A DNA stretch of 64,000 bases from an uncultured Eubacteriales bacterium (lineage in GTDB: Bacteria; Bacillota; Clostridia; Oscillospirales; Acutalibacteraceae). A program made the position numbers and the translations under genes. Of the stretch, positions 25,024 through 34,822 are shown one piece after another. Location: NCBI GenBank assembly GCA_934444365.1, contig CAKSCM010000004.1:84108-148107 (forward strand), given 5' to 3'. A model generated the notes under the pieces. It was not told where the DNA came from and searched no databases. It saw only the letters and a list, made by a program, of their open reading frames with translations. Each line of letters opens with the position of its first letter. The first letter of the stretch is position 1.

Positions 25024-26421
25024 TTATTTCTCCCGCCCGGAGGTATTTTCTATGTAATACTTGTCAAGCAGCTTTTTGTCTATACGGTCAAGCTCGGACT
25101 TCGGCAGCATTGACACAAGCCGCCAGCCGAGATCGAGGGTGTCGGCAATGGTGCGGTTTTCGTTTTCCTTCTGGTTTATAAACTGAGCCTCAAAGGCGTC
25201 GCCGAAGGCTATGTATTTTTTATCGATATCCGACAGCTCCTCCTCGCCTATTACCGAGGCGAGAGAGCGGGCCTCCTGCACCTTTGCACAGCAGGCAAAT
25301 ATCTGGTTCGAAAGGGCAACGTGATCCTCTCTGGTCATTCCGTCGCCTATGCCGTCCTTCATCAGTCGCGACAGGCTTTGCAGCACGCCGACCGGCGGAT
25401 TTATCCCCTTTGCGTCAAGGGTGCGGTCAAGCACTATCTGCCCCTCGGTTATATAGGCCGTAAGGTCGGGCACCGGATGGGTTATGTCGTCGTTGGGCAT
25501 GGTTAAAATGGGGATCTGTGTAACCGAGCCCTTTTTGCCCTTTATCATGCCGGCACGCTCATATAAGGAGGCGAATTCCGAATACAGATATCCCGGGAAT
25601 CCCTTTCTTCCGGGGATTTCTCCCTTTGAGGAGGAGAATTCCCTGAGCGCCTCGGCATATGAGGTCATATCGGTCATAACGACCAGAATGTGCATTCCGA
25701 GGTCAAATGCCAGATATTCGGCCGCCGTAAGGGCGCACCGCGGAGTAAGTATACGTTCGATGATCGGATCATCCGAAAGATTAAGGAACATTACAACCTT
25801 TTGTATAACGCCCGAGGCTTCAAATGCGTTTCTGAAATAGGCCGCGACGTCGTTTTTAACACCCATTGCGGCAAAAACCACGGCAAAATCACCGTCCGAC
25901 GAATCGCCCGATATTCTGGCCTGACGGACGATCTGGGCGGCAAGCTCGTTATGCTTCATGCCCGAGCCCGAAAAAATCGGCAGCTTTTGTCCCCGTATAA
26001 GGGTGGTCATGGCGTCTATTGAGGAGATTCCGGTCTGTATAAAGTTCCTCGGATACTCGCGCGAGACGGGATTTATCGCGCTGCCGTTTATGTCCCGTTT
26101 TATAACCGGATAAACCTCGCTTAAGCCGTCTATCGGCTTGCCGGTACCGCTGAACACACGGCCGAGAATCTCGGGAGCCAAGGGCATTTCCATCGGATGG
26201 CCGGTAAAAACCGTGCGGACGTTGCCGAGCGATATTCCGGCGGTTCCCTCAAATACCTGAACGATGGCATTGTCTCCGTCTATTACCACCACACGGCCGA
26301 GCCGCCTTGTCCCGTCAGGCATTCGAAGCTCGACCGTTTCCTCAAAGGAAACGTCCTTCATGCCGCTCATCGCAACGAGCGATCCGTTTATTTCATTAAG
26401 ACCCAAATGTTCGGTAAGCAT
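25024..26421 (-). CDS. atpB: V-type ATP synthase subunit B
   Basis: Non-catalytic nucleotide-binding subunit of the V1 head (465 aa). It lacks a canonical P-loop, having IFSGSGMKHNELAAQIVRQ in that place, as expected for B subunits. Other family segments are GISSIDAMTTLIRGQKLPIF and GSVTQIPILTMPNDDITHPVPDLT. A hairpin-free 118-bp gap separates it from subunit A. The c-ring, stalk and membrane subunit genes are not beside it. Confidence 0.95.
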   Translation of the reverse strand: MLTEHLGLNEINGSLVAMSGMKDVSFEETVELRMPDGTRRLGRVVVIDGDNAIVQVFEGTAGISLGNVRTVFTGHPMEMPLAPEILGRVFSGTGKPIDGLSEVYPVIKRDINGSAINPVSREYPRNFIQTGISSIDAMTTLIRGQKLPIFSGSGMKHNELAAQIVRQARISGDSSDGDFAVVFAAMGVKNDVAAYFRNAFEASGVIQKVVMFLNLSDDPIIERILTPRCALTAAEYLAFDLGMHILVVMTDMTSYAEALREFSSSKGEIPGRKGFPGYLYSEFASLYERAGMIKGKKGSVTQIPILTMPNDDITHPVPDLTAYITEGQIVLDRTLDAKGINPPVGVLQSLSRLMKDGIGDGMTREDHVALSNQIFACCAKVQEARSLASVIGEEELSDIDKKYIAFGDAFEAQFINQKENENRTIADTLDLGWRLVSMLPKSELDRIDKKLLDKYYIENTSGREK

Positions 26422-26539
26422 TTTTTATCTGTCCTTTCGCTTTTGCGTAATGGTTATATCCGAACTACGCCTTAAGTTGAATTTAATGTGAATTTTTTTA
26501 CAGCCGACGATCTGCATTCGCCGGTTCCCGGCCGCAAAT

Positions 26540-28315
26540 TTAAAGCTTATCGGCTTCCTCAAGGGAATCTATCGTCTCGTCAACCAGCTTTTCGTAATCG
26601 GCGAAGGCGGCTGTATTATCGTTGGTCACCTCATATTTTACCGACATTACCTTTTCAAAAATGCCGGTCTCATGCACCTTCGAAACGGGAATTCCCGAGG
26701 CCACAAGCGCGTCGCACCGATGATACAGTTTAAGAATAAGCTTCATCATCAAAAACTGCTTTTTAAGGGGAACGTATGTATCGTCCTTATGATAGGCGTT
26801 TTGCTGCAAAAAGCCGTTTCGTATGACCTTGGCGATATCGATTATCAGCTTTTGTCTGTCTGGCAGAACATCGGAGCCTATGAGCTTTACTATCTCCATA
26901 AGCTGATTTTCCTGCCTCAGGATAACCAGTATCTCGTTACGGTATTTCATGAAATCCGGATCGACGTTAAGGGAGTACCAGTCGGACAGCTCCCTGTCGT
27001 ATTCCGAATAGCTCTGCATCCAGTTTATTGCCGGATAATGGCGCGAATAGGCAAGCGACCGATCAAGCGCCCAAAAGCAGCGTATAAATCTTTTTGTATT
27101 CTGGGTTACCGGCTCGGAAAAATCGGCGCCCTGAGGGGAAACGGCTCCTATAACGGTTATCGATCCCTCGCTGCCGTTAAGATTTTTGAAGTATCCGGCG
27201 CGCTCGTAAAAGGCCGCAAGACGCGACGGCAGATATGCCGGGAAGCCCTCCTCGGCCGGCATTTCCTCAAGCCGTCCGGAAATTTCTCTTAAGGCCTCGG
27301 CCCAACGGGAGGTCGAATCGGCCATCATGGCGACATGATAGCCCATGTCGCGGTAGTATTCCGCAAGGGTTATTCCTGTATAAATTGAGGCCTCGCGCGC
27401 CGCAACCGGCATGTTCGACGTGTTGGCTATAAGCACGGTGCGGTCTTTAAGCTCGGCGCCGGTTCTCGGGTCGACCAAGCCTCCGAATTCGTCGAGAACC
27501 TGGGTCATCTCGTTGCCGCGCTCGCCGCATCCGACGTATATGATTATATCGGCGTCGCTCCATTTGGCGAGCTGATGCTGGGTCATGGTTTTGCCCGTAC
27601 CGAATCCGCCCGGTATTGCCGCCGTTCCGCCCTTTGCTATCGGGAAAAGGGTGTCTATTACCCTTTGTCCGGTAATGAGCGGACGCTCGGGGGTCTGTCT
27701 CGCCGCGGTGGGACGGGGGGTGCGTATAGGCCACATCTGACAAAGGGTAAGCGGCACCTGACGGCCGGTTTTGTCGTCGTTTATTATGGCTATGGTATCG
27801 TTTACGGTGTAATCTCCGTTTTCGGCCGCAAAAACCACCTTGCCCGAAAGACCGGGACGGAGCATGACCTTATGGGTTATTACCGGCGTTTCGGGACAGG
27901 TCGCGTAAACGTCGCCGGGGACAAGGGTGTCGCCCTCTTTGACCGTTACCTCAACCGACCATTTGCGCTCGGTATCAAGCGGAGAAACGGCGCTTCCCCT
28001 TGCTATAAAGGGGCCGCTCGCCTTTTCAACGTCGCGAAGCGGACGCTGTATTCCGTCGAAAATATTGCCGATTATTCCCGGTCCCAGGGCAAGCGACATG
28101 GGCGCTCCGGCCCCGACGACCGGCTCGCCGGCTTTTAGTCCGGTTGTGGATTCGTACACCTGAATTACGGTGCGGTCCTCCTTTATGCCTATAACCTCGC
28201 CGACCAACCGATCCTGCCCAACATAGACCATTTCGGCCATGGAGAAGCCCTGGGTATCGGCGACGGTTATAACCGGCCCGTTTATTCCGAATATTGTTTT
28301 TTTGGTCATTTTCAT
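26540..28315 (-). CDS. atpA: V-type ATP synthase subunit A
   Basis: Catalytic V1 subunit (591 aa). It has the P-loop GGFGTGKTMTQHQLAKW, the YVGCGERGNEMTQVLDEF segment, the catalytic-site SRWAEALREISGRLEEMPAEEG segment and the A-specific non-homologous insertion near residues 110-190. First gene of A-B-D-thiN. In bacterial V-ATPase operons the genes for I, K, C, E and F subunits commonly precede A; here a 326-bp gap and a sugar-transferase gene lie upstream, so those must be elsewhere. Confidence 0.96.
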   Translation of the reverse strand: MKMTKKTIFGINGPVITVADTQGFSMAEMVYVGQDRLVGEVIGIKEDRTVIQVYESTTGLKAGEPVVGAGAPMSLALGPGIIGNIFDGIQRPLRDVEKASGPFIARGSAVSPLDTERKWSVEVTVKEGDTLVPGDVYATCPETPVITHKVMLRPGLSGKVVFAAENGDYTVNDTIAIINDDKTGRQVPLTLCQMWPIRTPRPTAARQTPERPLITGQRVIDTLFPIAKGGTAAIPGGFGTGKTMTQHQLAKWSDADIIIYVGCGERGNEMTQVLDEFGGLVDPRTGAELKDRTVLIANTSNMPVAAREASIYTGITLAEYYRDMGYHVAMMADSTSRWAEALREISGRLEEMPAEEGFPAYLPSRLAAFYERAGYFKNLNGSEGSITVIGAVSPQGADFSEPVTQNTKRFIRCFWALDRSLAYSRHYPAINWMQSYSEYDRELSDWYSLNVDPDFMKYRNEILVILRQENQLMEIVKLIGSDVLPDRQKLIIDIAKVIRNGFLQQNAYHKDDTYVPLKKQFLMMKLILKLYHRCDALVASGIPVSKVHETGIFEKVMSVKYEVTNDNTAAFADYEKLVDETIDSLEEADKL

Positions 28316-28641
28316 CCGAGCCTTTCAATAAATTGAAAAATGAAAAAGTAAAAAGTGAAAATAAATTAAAATAAAGGAATGGAAGTGAGGTGATGTAATA
28401 TAAAGCGATCAAAAATGTCCGGCGGTGTTTTACGGTTTTACCGTTTTCGCACCTTTTACCGACCTTGCAAACGGCGGTTAAAAGGGTCGCGGACCGATTC
28501 CGGTCGGTTGACGGCCGCGACCTATGATTGTCAGCCGCAACCGATGAATGAAATACAGTAGTCAGCGGTTAATCGGTCGGCTCTCGGCGATCGGTTATCG
28601 ATTACGGTTGACGGCCGGCCAACAAACACATTAAAAAACGT
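28316..28641. other. Gap upstream of V-ATPase A
   Basis: No gene. 28490-28620 is a degenerate CGGTTGACGGCC/TCGGTCGG-rich stretch. No clear promoter for the ATPase genes was recognised. Confidence 0.45.
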
Positions 28642-29298
28642 CTACTTTTTAAATACGCACATAACGGTGCGGAAAAGAACCTTTATATCGCGCCAGACGC
28701 CGACATTCGCGGTGTATTTAAGATTTATTGCCATTTTGTCGGGCAGGACCGTATCGATATAATACTGCTCGGGGTCCTCCTTATCCTTTAAAAGCTCATT
28801 CTCGTATCGGTAGGCAATGCTCGCCTCCCCCGATATTCCGGGAGCAAGCAGCAGGGTCGAGAGCATCTCGGGCGTATATTTATCAACGTATTTTTTAACC
28901 TCCGGCCTGGTGCCCACAAGGGACATATCACCTATAAAAACGTTGAACAGCTGGGGAAATTCGTCAATCCTTGTCTGCCGCAAAAATGCGCCGGGCTTTG
29001 TTATTCGCGGATCGTCCTCGCCCACGGTGAGCGCTCCGCCGATCTTGTCGGCGTTTTGCACCATGGTGCGGAATTTAAATATCCGTATTTCGCGTAAATC
29101 CCGGCCGACCCTTTTCTGCCGGTAGAATACCGGTCCGCCGTCGTTTATCTTTACGGCCACGGCAGCGCAAAGCATAATCGGAGAAAGAAGAATTATAACT
29201 ATAAGCGCTATTATTATATCGCCCAGTCTTTTAAAAAACAGCGATACACGCTTACGGCGCAATATGTCATAATACGGCTTTACAGCCTCATTTTGCAT
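28642..29298 (-). CDS. Phosphoglycosyl transferase (bacterial sugar transferase, PglC-like)
   Basis: Transfers a sugar-1-phosphate from a nucleotide sugar to a polyprenyl phosphate at the membrane. The compact form has one N-terminal membrane segment (about IIIALIVIILLSPIMLCAAVAV) followed by the conserved PVFYRQKRVGRDLREIRIFKFRTM and the VGTRPEVKKYV segment. About 218 aa from the ATG at 29298, which overlaps the end of the aminotransferase gene by 11 bp; a longer frame adds 15 residues. Last gene of the glycan operon. It starts the lipid-linked glycan made by the operon. Confidence 0.9.
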   Translation of the reverse strand: MQNEAVKPYYDILRRKRVSLFFKRLGDIIIALIVIILLSPIMLCAAVAVKINDGGPVFYRQKRVGRDLREIRIFKFRTMVQNADKIGGALTVGEDDPRITKPGAFLRQTRIDEFPQLFNVFIGDMSLVGTRPEVKKYVDKYTPEMLSTLLLAPGISGEASIAYRYENELLKDKEDPEQYYIDTVLPDKMAINLKYTANVGVWRDIKVLFRTVMCVFKK

Positions 29299-30457
29299 TG
29301 TCTCGGGCAATTTCCGCCACGGCGTCAGCAACATACAGTACATCGTCCTTTGTCATTGATGGATTAAGGGGAATGGAGATTATCTCCTCAAAGAAGTGCT
29401 CGGCACCGGGGCAGTCGCCGGGCTTGGTTCCGAAATGCTCGCGATAAAACGGATGCAGATGCACCGGAATAAAGTGAACGCTCGTGCCGACAAGATATTT
29501 GTCGGTAAGGATATCTATAAACTCGTCGCGGTCGATTTTAAGCTCGCCCTTTTTGATCTTGATGCCGTAAATGTGCCATGCGTTGCGGCCGAGGGTGGTG
29601 TCGGGAAGAATTCCGACGCCCTTTATATCGGCAAGCCGCTCGTTATAAATCTTCGCATACTCCTCGCGCTTTGCCTGCATTTCGTCGATGCGCGAAAGCT
29701 GAACAAGGCCGAGCGCCGCCGCAATGTCGGTCATGTTGTATTTAAAGCCGGCCTCAAGCACGTCGTAGCGCCATTTTCCGCCCTTGCCGTAACGGTTCCA
29801 TGCCGTACGGGACATTCCGTGGCAGGAAAGCACCGCCGCCTTTTCGTAAAGCTCGTCGTCGTTGGTGGTAAGCATTCCGCCCTCGCCGGTGGCTATGTTC
29901 TTGGTCGCATAAAACGAAAAGGCCGTGGGGTTGCCGTCGGAGCCTATAAGCCTGTCCTTATAGGTGGTGTAAACCGCATGGGCCGCATCCTCAATTACAA
30001 AAAGCCCGTGCTTTTTGGCAATGTCGTTTATTCTGTCCATATCGCACGGACGGCCGGCATAATGCACCGGAACAATAGCGCGGGTGCGCTCGGTTATAAG
30101 CTTTTCGATTCCGTCAACGTCGATAAGGCCGGTCTCGCTGTCGCAATCGGCAAAAACCGGAGTTGCGCCGCAATTGACAATGGTGTTTACGGTCGAGCAG
30201 AAGGTCATAGCGGTTACTATTACCTCGTCGCCCGGGCCGAGTCCTTTACCCTTCATTGCAAGATGAAGCGCCGCCGTGCAGGAATTGAGCGCCAAAGCGT
30301 GTTTTACGCCTATAAACTCGGCGAACTGCTTTTCAAATTCGGCGACCTTCGGTCCGCGCGACCACCAGTTGGACTCTATAGCCTCCAAAACGGCCGCATT
30401 TTCCCTCTCGTCATGCAAAGGAACGCAATAGGGAAGAAATTTATCTCTTATCTTCAT
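29288..30457 (-). CDS. DegT/DnrJ/EryC1/StrS-family aminotransferase
   Basis: PLP-dependent sugar aminotransferase (389 aa). Visible are the sugar-site segment WWSRGPKVAEFEKQFAEFIG, the cofactor region SCTAALHLAMKGKGLGPGDEVIV, VIEDAAHA, and the Schiff-base lysine in FSFYATKNIATGEGG. Such enzymes aminate keto-sugars made by a dehydratase such as the operon's first gene. It overlaps the sugar transferase gene. The precise sugar and position cannot be read from sequence. Confidence 0.92.
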   Translation of the reverse strand: MKIRDKFLPYCVPLHDERENAAVLEAIESNWWSRGPKVAEFEKQFAEFIGVKHALALNSCTAALHLAMKGKGLGPGDEVIVTAMTFCSTVNTIVNCGATPVFADCDSETGLIDVDGIEKLITERTRAIVPVHYAGRPCDMDRINDIAKKHGLFVIEDAAHAVYTTYKDRLIGSDGNPTAFSFYATKNIATGEGGMLTTNDDELYEKAAVLSCHGMSRTAWNRYGKGGKWRYDVLEAGFKYNMTDIAAALGLVQLSRIDEMQAKREEYAKIYNERLADIKGVGILPDTTLGRNAWHIYGIKIKKGELKIDRDEFIDILTDKYLVGTSVHFIPVHLHPFYREHFGTKPGDCPGAEHFFEEIISIPLNPSMTKDDVLYVADAVAEIARDNAK

Positions 30458-30564
30458 TTTTATGACCTTCTTTTTCTTTATTTCTTTGTGTATTTAATGC
30501 TAATCCCAAATTATCGTCTGAAGCTTAACCTAAAAGCCCCGTGATCCGTTAATTTTAATAACCG

Positions 30565-31827
30565 TTACAAATCACGGCTGTTTTTATTGTTTCGCCTTAT
30601 ATTATCCGCGGTGTCCTCAAGAATCCGTAAAAATCTGTCGGCTAAAACCTTGTAATCATGATTTTTCACAACATAATCGTAGCCGTTTTTACCCATTTGG
30701 GTAAGCTGATCTTTCGGCGTATTCATAAGAACTCCTGCCGCTTCGGATATAGCCTTCGGATTCTCCGGCTCTACCGTTATTCCGCAATGCGCCTCCTCCA
30801 CCGGGCGGTTGGACGAGCCCACACCGTATATTATCGGCTTTGCGGCCAGCATATAATCATAGAGCTTGTTCATGCCGACGCCGTAACTGTAAAGCGGCGA
30901 TTTTTTCGCCCCTAAATACAGCACGTCGGCATATCCGAGCAGCTCGTGCATGCAGCGCTTTTTGACCGAATCGAGAAAAACTATATTTTCCCGCCCGTTT
31001 GCCCGTTTTATAAGCTCGGGCTTTTCGCTGCCGTTACCTACAAGCACCAGTGTGCACCCGTCGGGCAAGGTATCGGCCGAATCGATAAAGCACCAAAGTG
31101 CGTTCGAGAGCGCATGACCCCCGGCATACATAATAACGAATTTTCCCTCGGACTTAAGCCGCGAAAGGGGTTCGGTCCACTCCCCTCCGAGCGGCTCGCA
31201 CGACGCCTGAGGCTCGATAAACACCCCATTCGGGACATAGTGAAAATCCACCTTGTCGAATCCGATCTCCTTTATATGACGGTCGGCGTCGGGTAAGACC
31301 GACACCACCGTATCGCAGTTTTTGTAGCAGTAATTTTCGGCCATCTGAACCACCTGCATGGCAGGCTCCCACTTCGGCCGCGAGCCGAGCACCATAAGCG
31401 ACATCGGCCATATATCGTGAATTTCGTAACAGGTCGCGGCGCCGTTTATACGGGCGATCTTCACCGCCGGATAAACGTCCATGGGATAGGTCGAAGAATT
31501 TATAACGACATCGGGCTTGTATTTTTCCGCAATCGTACCGGCAAAACGCGACAGCTTGCCGATGAATGCGTACATGTTGCGTATACGTCTTACCCGGTTG
31601 CCCACATATCGCGGCGTTTTGATCCAGGAAAACCGGACGCCCTCCTCGACCGTTTCAAAAAAATCGTACGGAGCCTCGGGATTTTTAGCCCTTAAATGGG
31701 AGTAATCGGCGGCAAGTATCGTCACATCATGGCCTAAGCGTGCCCATTCCCTCGCCATGTAAAAGGGTCTGAACTCCATACCCATTTTATCCGAGCCTGC
31801 ATAATGGTCTATGTAAAGAATGTTCAT
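30565..31827 (-). CDS. Glycosyltransferase family 4
   Basis: GT-B fold glycosyltransferase (420 aa). The N-terminus NILYIDHYAGSDKMGMEFRPFYMAREWARLGHDVTILAADYSH and the C-terminal sugar-nucleotide region YDYMLAAKPIIYGVGSSNRPVEEAHCGITVEPENPKAI match GT4 enzymes of the WbuB/PglA-like type that extend lipid-linked glycans. The ATG overlaps the Gfo/Idh stop in ATGA. Acceptor and donor are unknown. Confidence 0.9.
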   Translation of the reverse strand: MNILYIDHYAGSDKMGMEFRPFYMAREWARLGHDVTILAADYSHLRAKNPEAPYDFFETVEEGVRFSWIKTPRYVGNRVRRIRNMYAFIGKLSRFAGTIAEKYKPDVVINSSTYPMDVYPAVKIARINGAATCYEIHDIWPMSLMVLGSRPKWEPAMQVVQMAENYCYKNCDTVVSVLPDADRHIKEIGFDKVDFHYVPNGVFIEPQASCEPLGGEWTEPLSRLKSEGKFVIMYAGGHALSNALWCFIDSADTLPDGCTLVLVGNGSEKPELIKRANGRENIVFLDSVKKRCMHELLGYADVLYLGAKKSPLYSYGVGMNKLYDYMLAAKPIIYGVGSSNRPVEEAHCGITVEPENPKAISEAAGVLMNTPKDQLTQMGKNGYDYVVKNHDYKVLADRFLRILEDTADNIRRNNKNSRDL

Positions 31828-32909
31828 TTAAAACGTCCCTTATAATCGACGGTAGCGCCGTTTTCAAGCGGAAAGCTCACCGGTTTTCCGTCGGCCGCCG
31901 AGCGGTAGACCGCCAGAATCACCTCTAAAGCGCGACGACCGTCATATGCCGTCGCCTTAAGCGGCGCCCCGGTTTTAACCGCGTCTATAAAATTCCTGTA
32001 AAGTGGAGTGTGACCGAAGCCGTAAACGCTCGAGCTGCTTTCAAGACAGTCGGCTTTGAGCTTTTCGACGTCCTCTTTTCGGTCGCCGAATATCCAGTCC
32101 TCAATTGTATTTACGGCCTTTCCTCCGGCGCGGACGGTGCCCTTTTCCCCGAAGATACAAAGGGTCTCTTCAAGATTTTTCGGGTAAACGTCGGTGGTGC
32201 CCTCTATAATTCCGTAGCTGCCGTTTTCGAATTTTATTACGGCAAGACCGAGATCCTCGGCCTCGATATAATCATGATTGAGTCGGTCGGTGTAGGCGAA
32301 AACCTCCTTCGGCTTTCCGCCCATCATCCATACAAGCAGATCAATGTCGTGTATGCACTGGTTCATCAGCGCGCCGCCGTCCTGCTCCCAGGTGCCCCGC
32401 CACGAGGCCTGGTCGTAGTAGTTTTTATCCCGACCCCAGCGGATATTCGCCGTACCGTAAAACAGCCGGCCGAAGCGCCCCTCGTCTATGGCCGAGCGGA
32501 TTGAGCAGACCGCCTTGTTAAAGCGGTTCTGGAAGCAAACGCCTAAGGTCAGCTTTTTTTCGTTGGCAACGGAAATAAGCATATCGGCATCGGCAAGGGA
32601 AAGGGCTATCGGTTTTTCCACAAGGGTATTGGCGCCGCTTTTTAAGCAGTCGGCCGCAACTGCCGCATGATCTCCGCTGGAGGTTGCGACGGCGCACATA
32701 TCGGGTTTTACCGTTTCGAGCAATTCCCGATGATTGTCAAAAACCGGAATATTTTCAAATCCGTTGGCCCTTAAAAGCGCCTCGGCCTTTTCCTTCTCAA
32801 GATCGCAAACGCCGACAAGCTCAATGTCATCACGGTTGTTTTTTATTGCGGTAATATGACTCGGCGCTATTCTGCCGCATCCGATAAGCGCATATCTTAT
32901 TTTTTTCAT
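31824..32909 (-). CDS. Gfo/Idh/MocA-family oxidoreductase
   Basis: NAD(P)-dependent sugar dehydrogenase type (about 361 aa). It has an N-terminal Rossmann fold IRYALIGCGRIAPSHITAI and the EKPIALSLADAD segment (catalytic Lys), then an alpha/beta domain with GGALMNQCIHDIDLLVWMMG (catalytic His). The ATG at 32909 is chosen: AAAGAGG lies 10 bp before it; a TTG 9 bp upstream sits too near that site. In sugar pathways of this kind the enzyme often makes a 3-keto sugar for a DegT partner. Confidence 0.9.
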   Translation of the reverse strand: MKKIRYALIGCGRIAPSHITAIKNNRDDIELVGVCDLEKEKAEALLRANGFENIPVFDNHRELLETVKPDMCAVATSSGDHAAVAADCLKSGANTLVEKPIALSLADADMLISVANEKKLTLGVCFQNRFNKAVCSIRSAIDEGRFGRLFYGTANIRWGRDKNYYDQASWRGTWEQDGGALMNQCIHDIDLLVWMMGGKPKEVFAYTDRLNHDYIEAEDLGLAVIKFENGSYGIIEGTTDVYPKNLEETLCIFGEKGTVRAGGKAVNTIEDWIFGDRKEDVEKLKADCLESSSSVYGFGHTPLYRNFIDAVKTGAPLKATAYDGRRALEVILAVYRSAADGKPVSFPLENGATVDYKGRFK

Positions 32910-32944
32910 GGTTTTCAATCCTCTTTAAAACGGACGGATGTGCT

Positions 32945-34822
32945 TCAGACCGATTTGTGTGTAAAGGTGGGAACAAGCTCCTTTACAAGGGCAAACATCC
33001 CGGGCAGGTCGCCCTCGTGAAGCGTTCCCTCAAGCTGCTTTATGGTTTTTGCAAGCATGTGATAATCGGTGTCGATCGGCTTCATTACGGCGATCTTGTT
33101 GTTGGCCGTACGGTCAACGTCCTCATCGGCCATGCTTATTTCCTCAAACAGCTTTTCGCCCGGACGAAGCCCGGTGTAAACTATCTTTATATCAACGTCG
33201 GGCTTAAATCCGGAAAGACGGATAAGATCGCGCGCAAGGTCGCTTATTTTTACCGGCTGACCCATGTCAAGCACGAATATCTCTCCGCCCGACGCCATGG
33301 CGCCGGCCTCAAGCACGAGCTGGACAGCCTCGGGAATGGTCATAAAATAACGGCGCATATCCGGATGGGTTACCGTAACGGGACCGCCCTCGGCAATCTG
33401 CTTGCGGAAAAAGGGCACAACGCTGCCGTTTGAGCCGAGCACGTTGCCGAAACGCACCGCCGCAAAATCGGTGTCCGGAGAAATCGTATCCATCATCTGG
33501 ATGACCAGCTCGGTAATGCGTTTTGATGCGCCCATTATATTGGTTGGATTTACCGCCTTATCGGTCGAGATAAGTATAAACTTCTCCACCTTGTGATGAA
33601 TGGCGGTCTGGGCGGTGTTTATGGTTCCGAGGACGTTGTTCTTTATGGCCTCGGCCGGATTTATCTCCATCATCGGGACGTGCTTGTGCGCCGCCGCATG
33701 GAAAACGAGCTGGGGCTCAAACTCGGTAAAGACCTCCTCTAAACGGGCGCGGTCGCGTATCGAGCCGAGACGGACCTCGAATTCGCCGTTTTTGTAGCGC
33801 TCCTTAAGCTCGTTATCTATATAAAAAAGTCCGTTTTCGTGTATATCGAACACCACAAGCTTTTTGCAGCCGAAGGAAAGCACCTGACGGCATATCTCCG
33901 AGCCTATCGACCCGGCGCCGCCGGTAACCATTACGGTCTTGCCCTTTACAAAATCGCGCACGACCCCCATGTTAAGGGTGACGCGGTCGCGGCGCAAAAG
34001 ATCCTCTAAATTTATCTCTCCGAGCTGCATTTTTGAAACGTCGCCCTCGTCGATGGTGCCGAAACGCCGCATATTGCAGCCCTTTTCGCGACAAATATCC
34101 AACACCGACGAAAGCATTTCCTTCGACGCGGTGGGAATTGCAACTATAACCTGTTTCGCACCGAAACGGTCGATAGCACCCGCGAGAAAATCCAATCCGC
34201 CGAGCACCCTGAGCGAGTTTATCTTTTTGTTTTTAAGCAGCGGATCGTCGTCGATAAAGGCCACCGGACGAAGATTATCCTCCGGATGGGTCTGCAGCTT
34301 GCTTGAAAGATAGCTCCCGGCCTCGCCTGCTCCGTAAATTATTACCGGGGCCGCATCGCTTGCGAACATTCCCTTCATACGTCCCTTTGCACTGTTGCAA
34401 AAACGTACCGAGGCACGCGAAGCGACGGCGCAAAACAGTATAAACAAGGCCAATATAACGTAGCAAACGGCCGGCAGTCTGCTCGATCCGCCGGGATAGT
34501 ACCGCTCGACATAGCTCCTCGCCCAAGCGTCGACAAGGAAAAACACGGCAATATCCATAACGACGGCCGGCAGCAAACGGTAAACCTCGTTTATGCCGAA
34601 CGAACGCCACACACTGCTGTAATTGCCGAAAACGGCATTAAAAAACACCACTACAAGGGCAACGCCTATCATGTAGAGGAACTGGTTGTTGGTGTAGTAA
34701 TCGGGAACACCGCTGTCTATCCAATAACAAAGGGCAAAGGCCGCATAAACAGACAGCCCTGCCGAAACGATATCCCAAAGCATAAGCAGTATTACGGGAA
34801 CCGCTTTTCGTATTCTCTGCAT
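32945..34822 (-). CDS. Nucleotide-sugar dehydratase/epimerase, CapD/PglF-like
   Basis: Membrane-anchored UDP-sugar 4,6-dehydratase type enzyme (625 aa). Four hydrophobic segments (residues about 5-140) precede a CoA-binding-like domain (IIYGAGEAGSYLSSKL) and an extended SDR domain with VTGGAGSIGSEICRQ, ISTDKAVNPTNIMGASKR and VRFGNVLGSNGSVVPFF. The ATG at 34822 has CGGAG 8 bp upstream and is preferred to one 24 bp earlier. First gene of the five-gene glycan operon. Confidence 0.93.
   Translation of the reverse strand: MQRIRKAVPVILLMLWDIVSAGLSVYAAFALCYWIDSGVPDYYTNNQFLYMIGVALVVVFFNAVFGNYSSVWRSFGINEVYRLLPAVVMDIAVFFLVDAWARSYVERYYPGGSSRLPAVCYVILALFILFCAVASRASVRFCNSAKGRMKGMFASDAAPVIIYGAGEAGSYLSSKLQTHPEDNLRPVAFIDDDPLLKNKKINSLRVLGGLDFLAGAIDRFGAKQVIVAIPTASKEMLSSVLDICREKGCNMRRFGTIDEGDVSKMQLGEINLEDLLRRDRVTLNMGVVRDFVKGKTVMVTGGAGSIGSEICRQVLSFGCKKLVVFDIHENGLFYIDNELKERYKNGEFEVRLGSIRDRARLEEVFTEFEPQLVFHAAAHKHVPMMEINPAEAIKNNVLGTINTAQTAIHHKVEKFILISTDKAVNPTNIMGASKRITELVIQMMDTISPDTDFAAVRFGNVLGSNGSVVPFFRKQIAEGGPVTVTHPDMRRYFMTIPEAVQLVLEAGAMASGGEIFVLDMGQPVKISDLARDLIRLSGFKPDVDIKIVYTGLRPGEKLFEEISMADEDVDRTANNKIAVMKPIDTDYHMLAKTIKQLEGTLHEGDLPGMFALVKELVPTFTHKSV

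Noticed and set aside
25024..26421. V-ATPase B subunit missing its P-loop as a defect
   Set aside because: B subunits normally lack a canonical P-loop, so this is expected.
29396..30544. Open frame of 382 codons antisense to the aminotransferase gene
   Set aside because: Fully overlaps the DegT-family gene, has no family motifs, and arises from the GC-rich codon pattern of the real strand.
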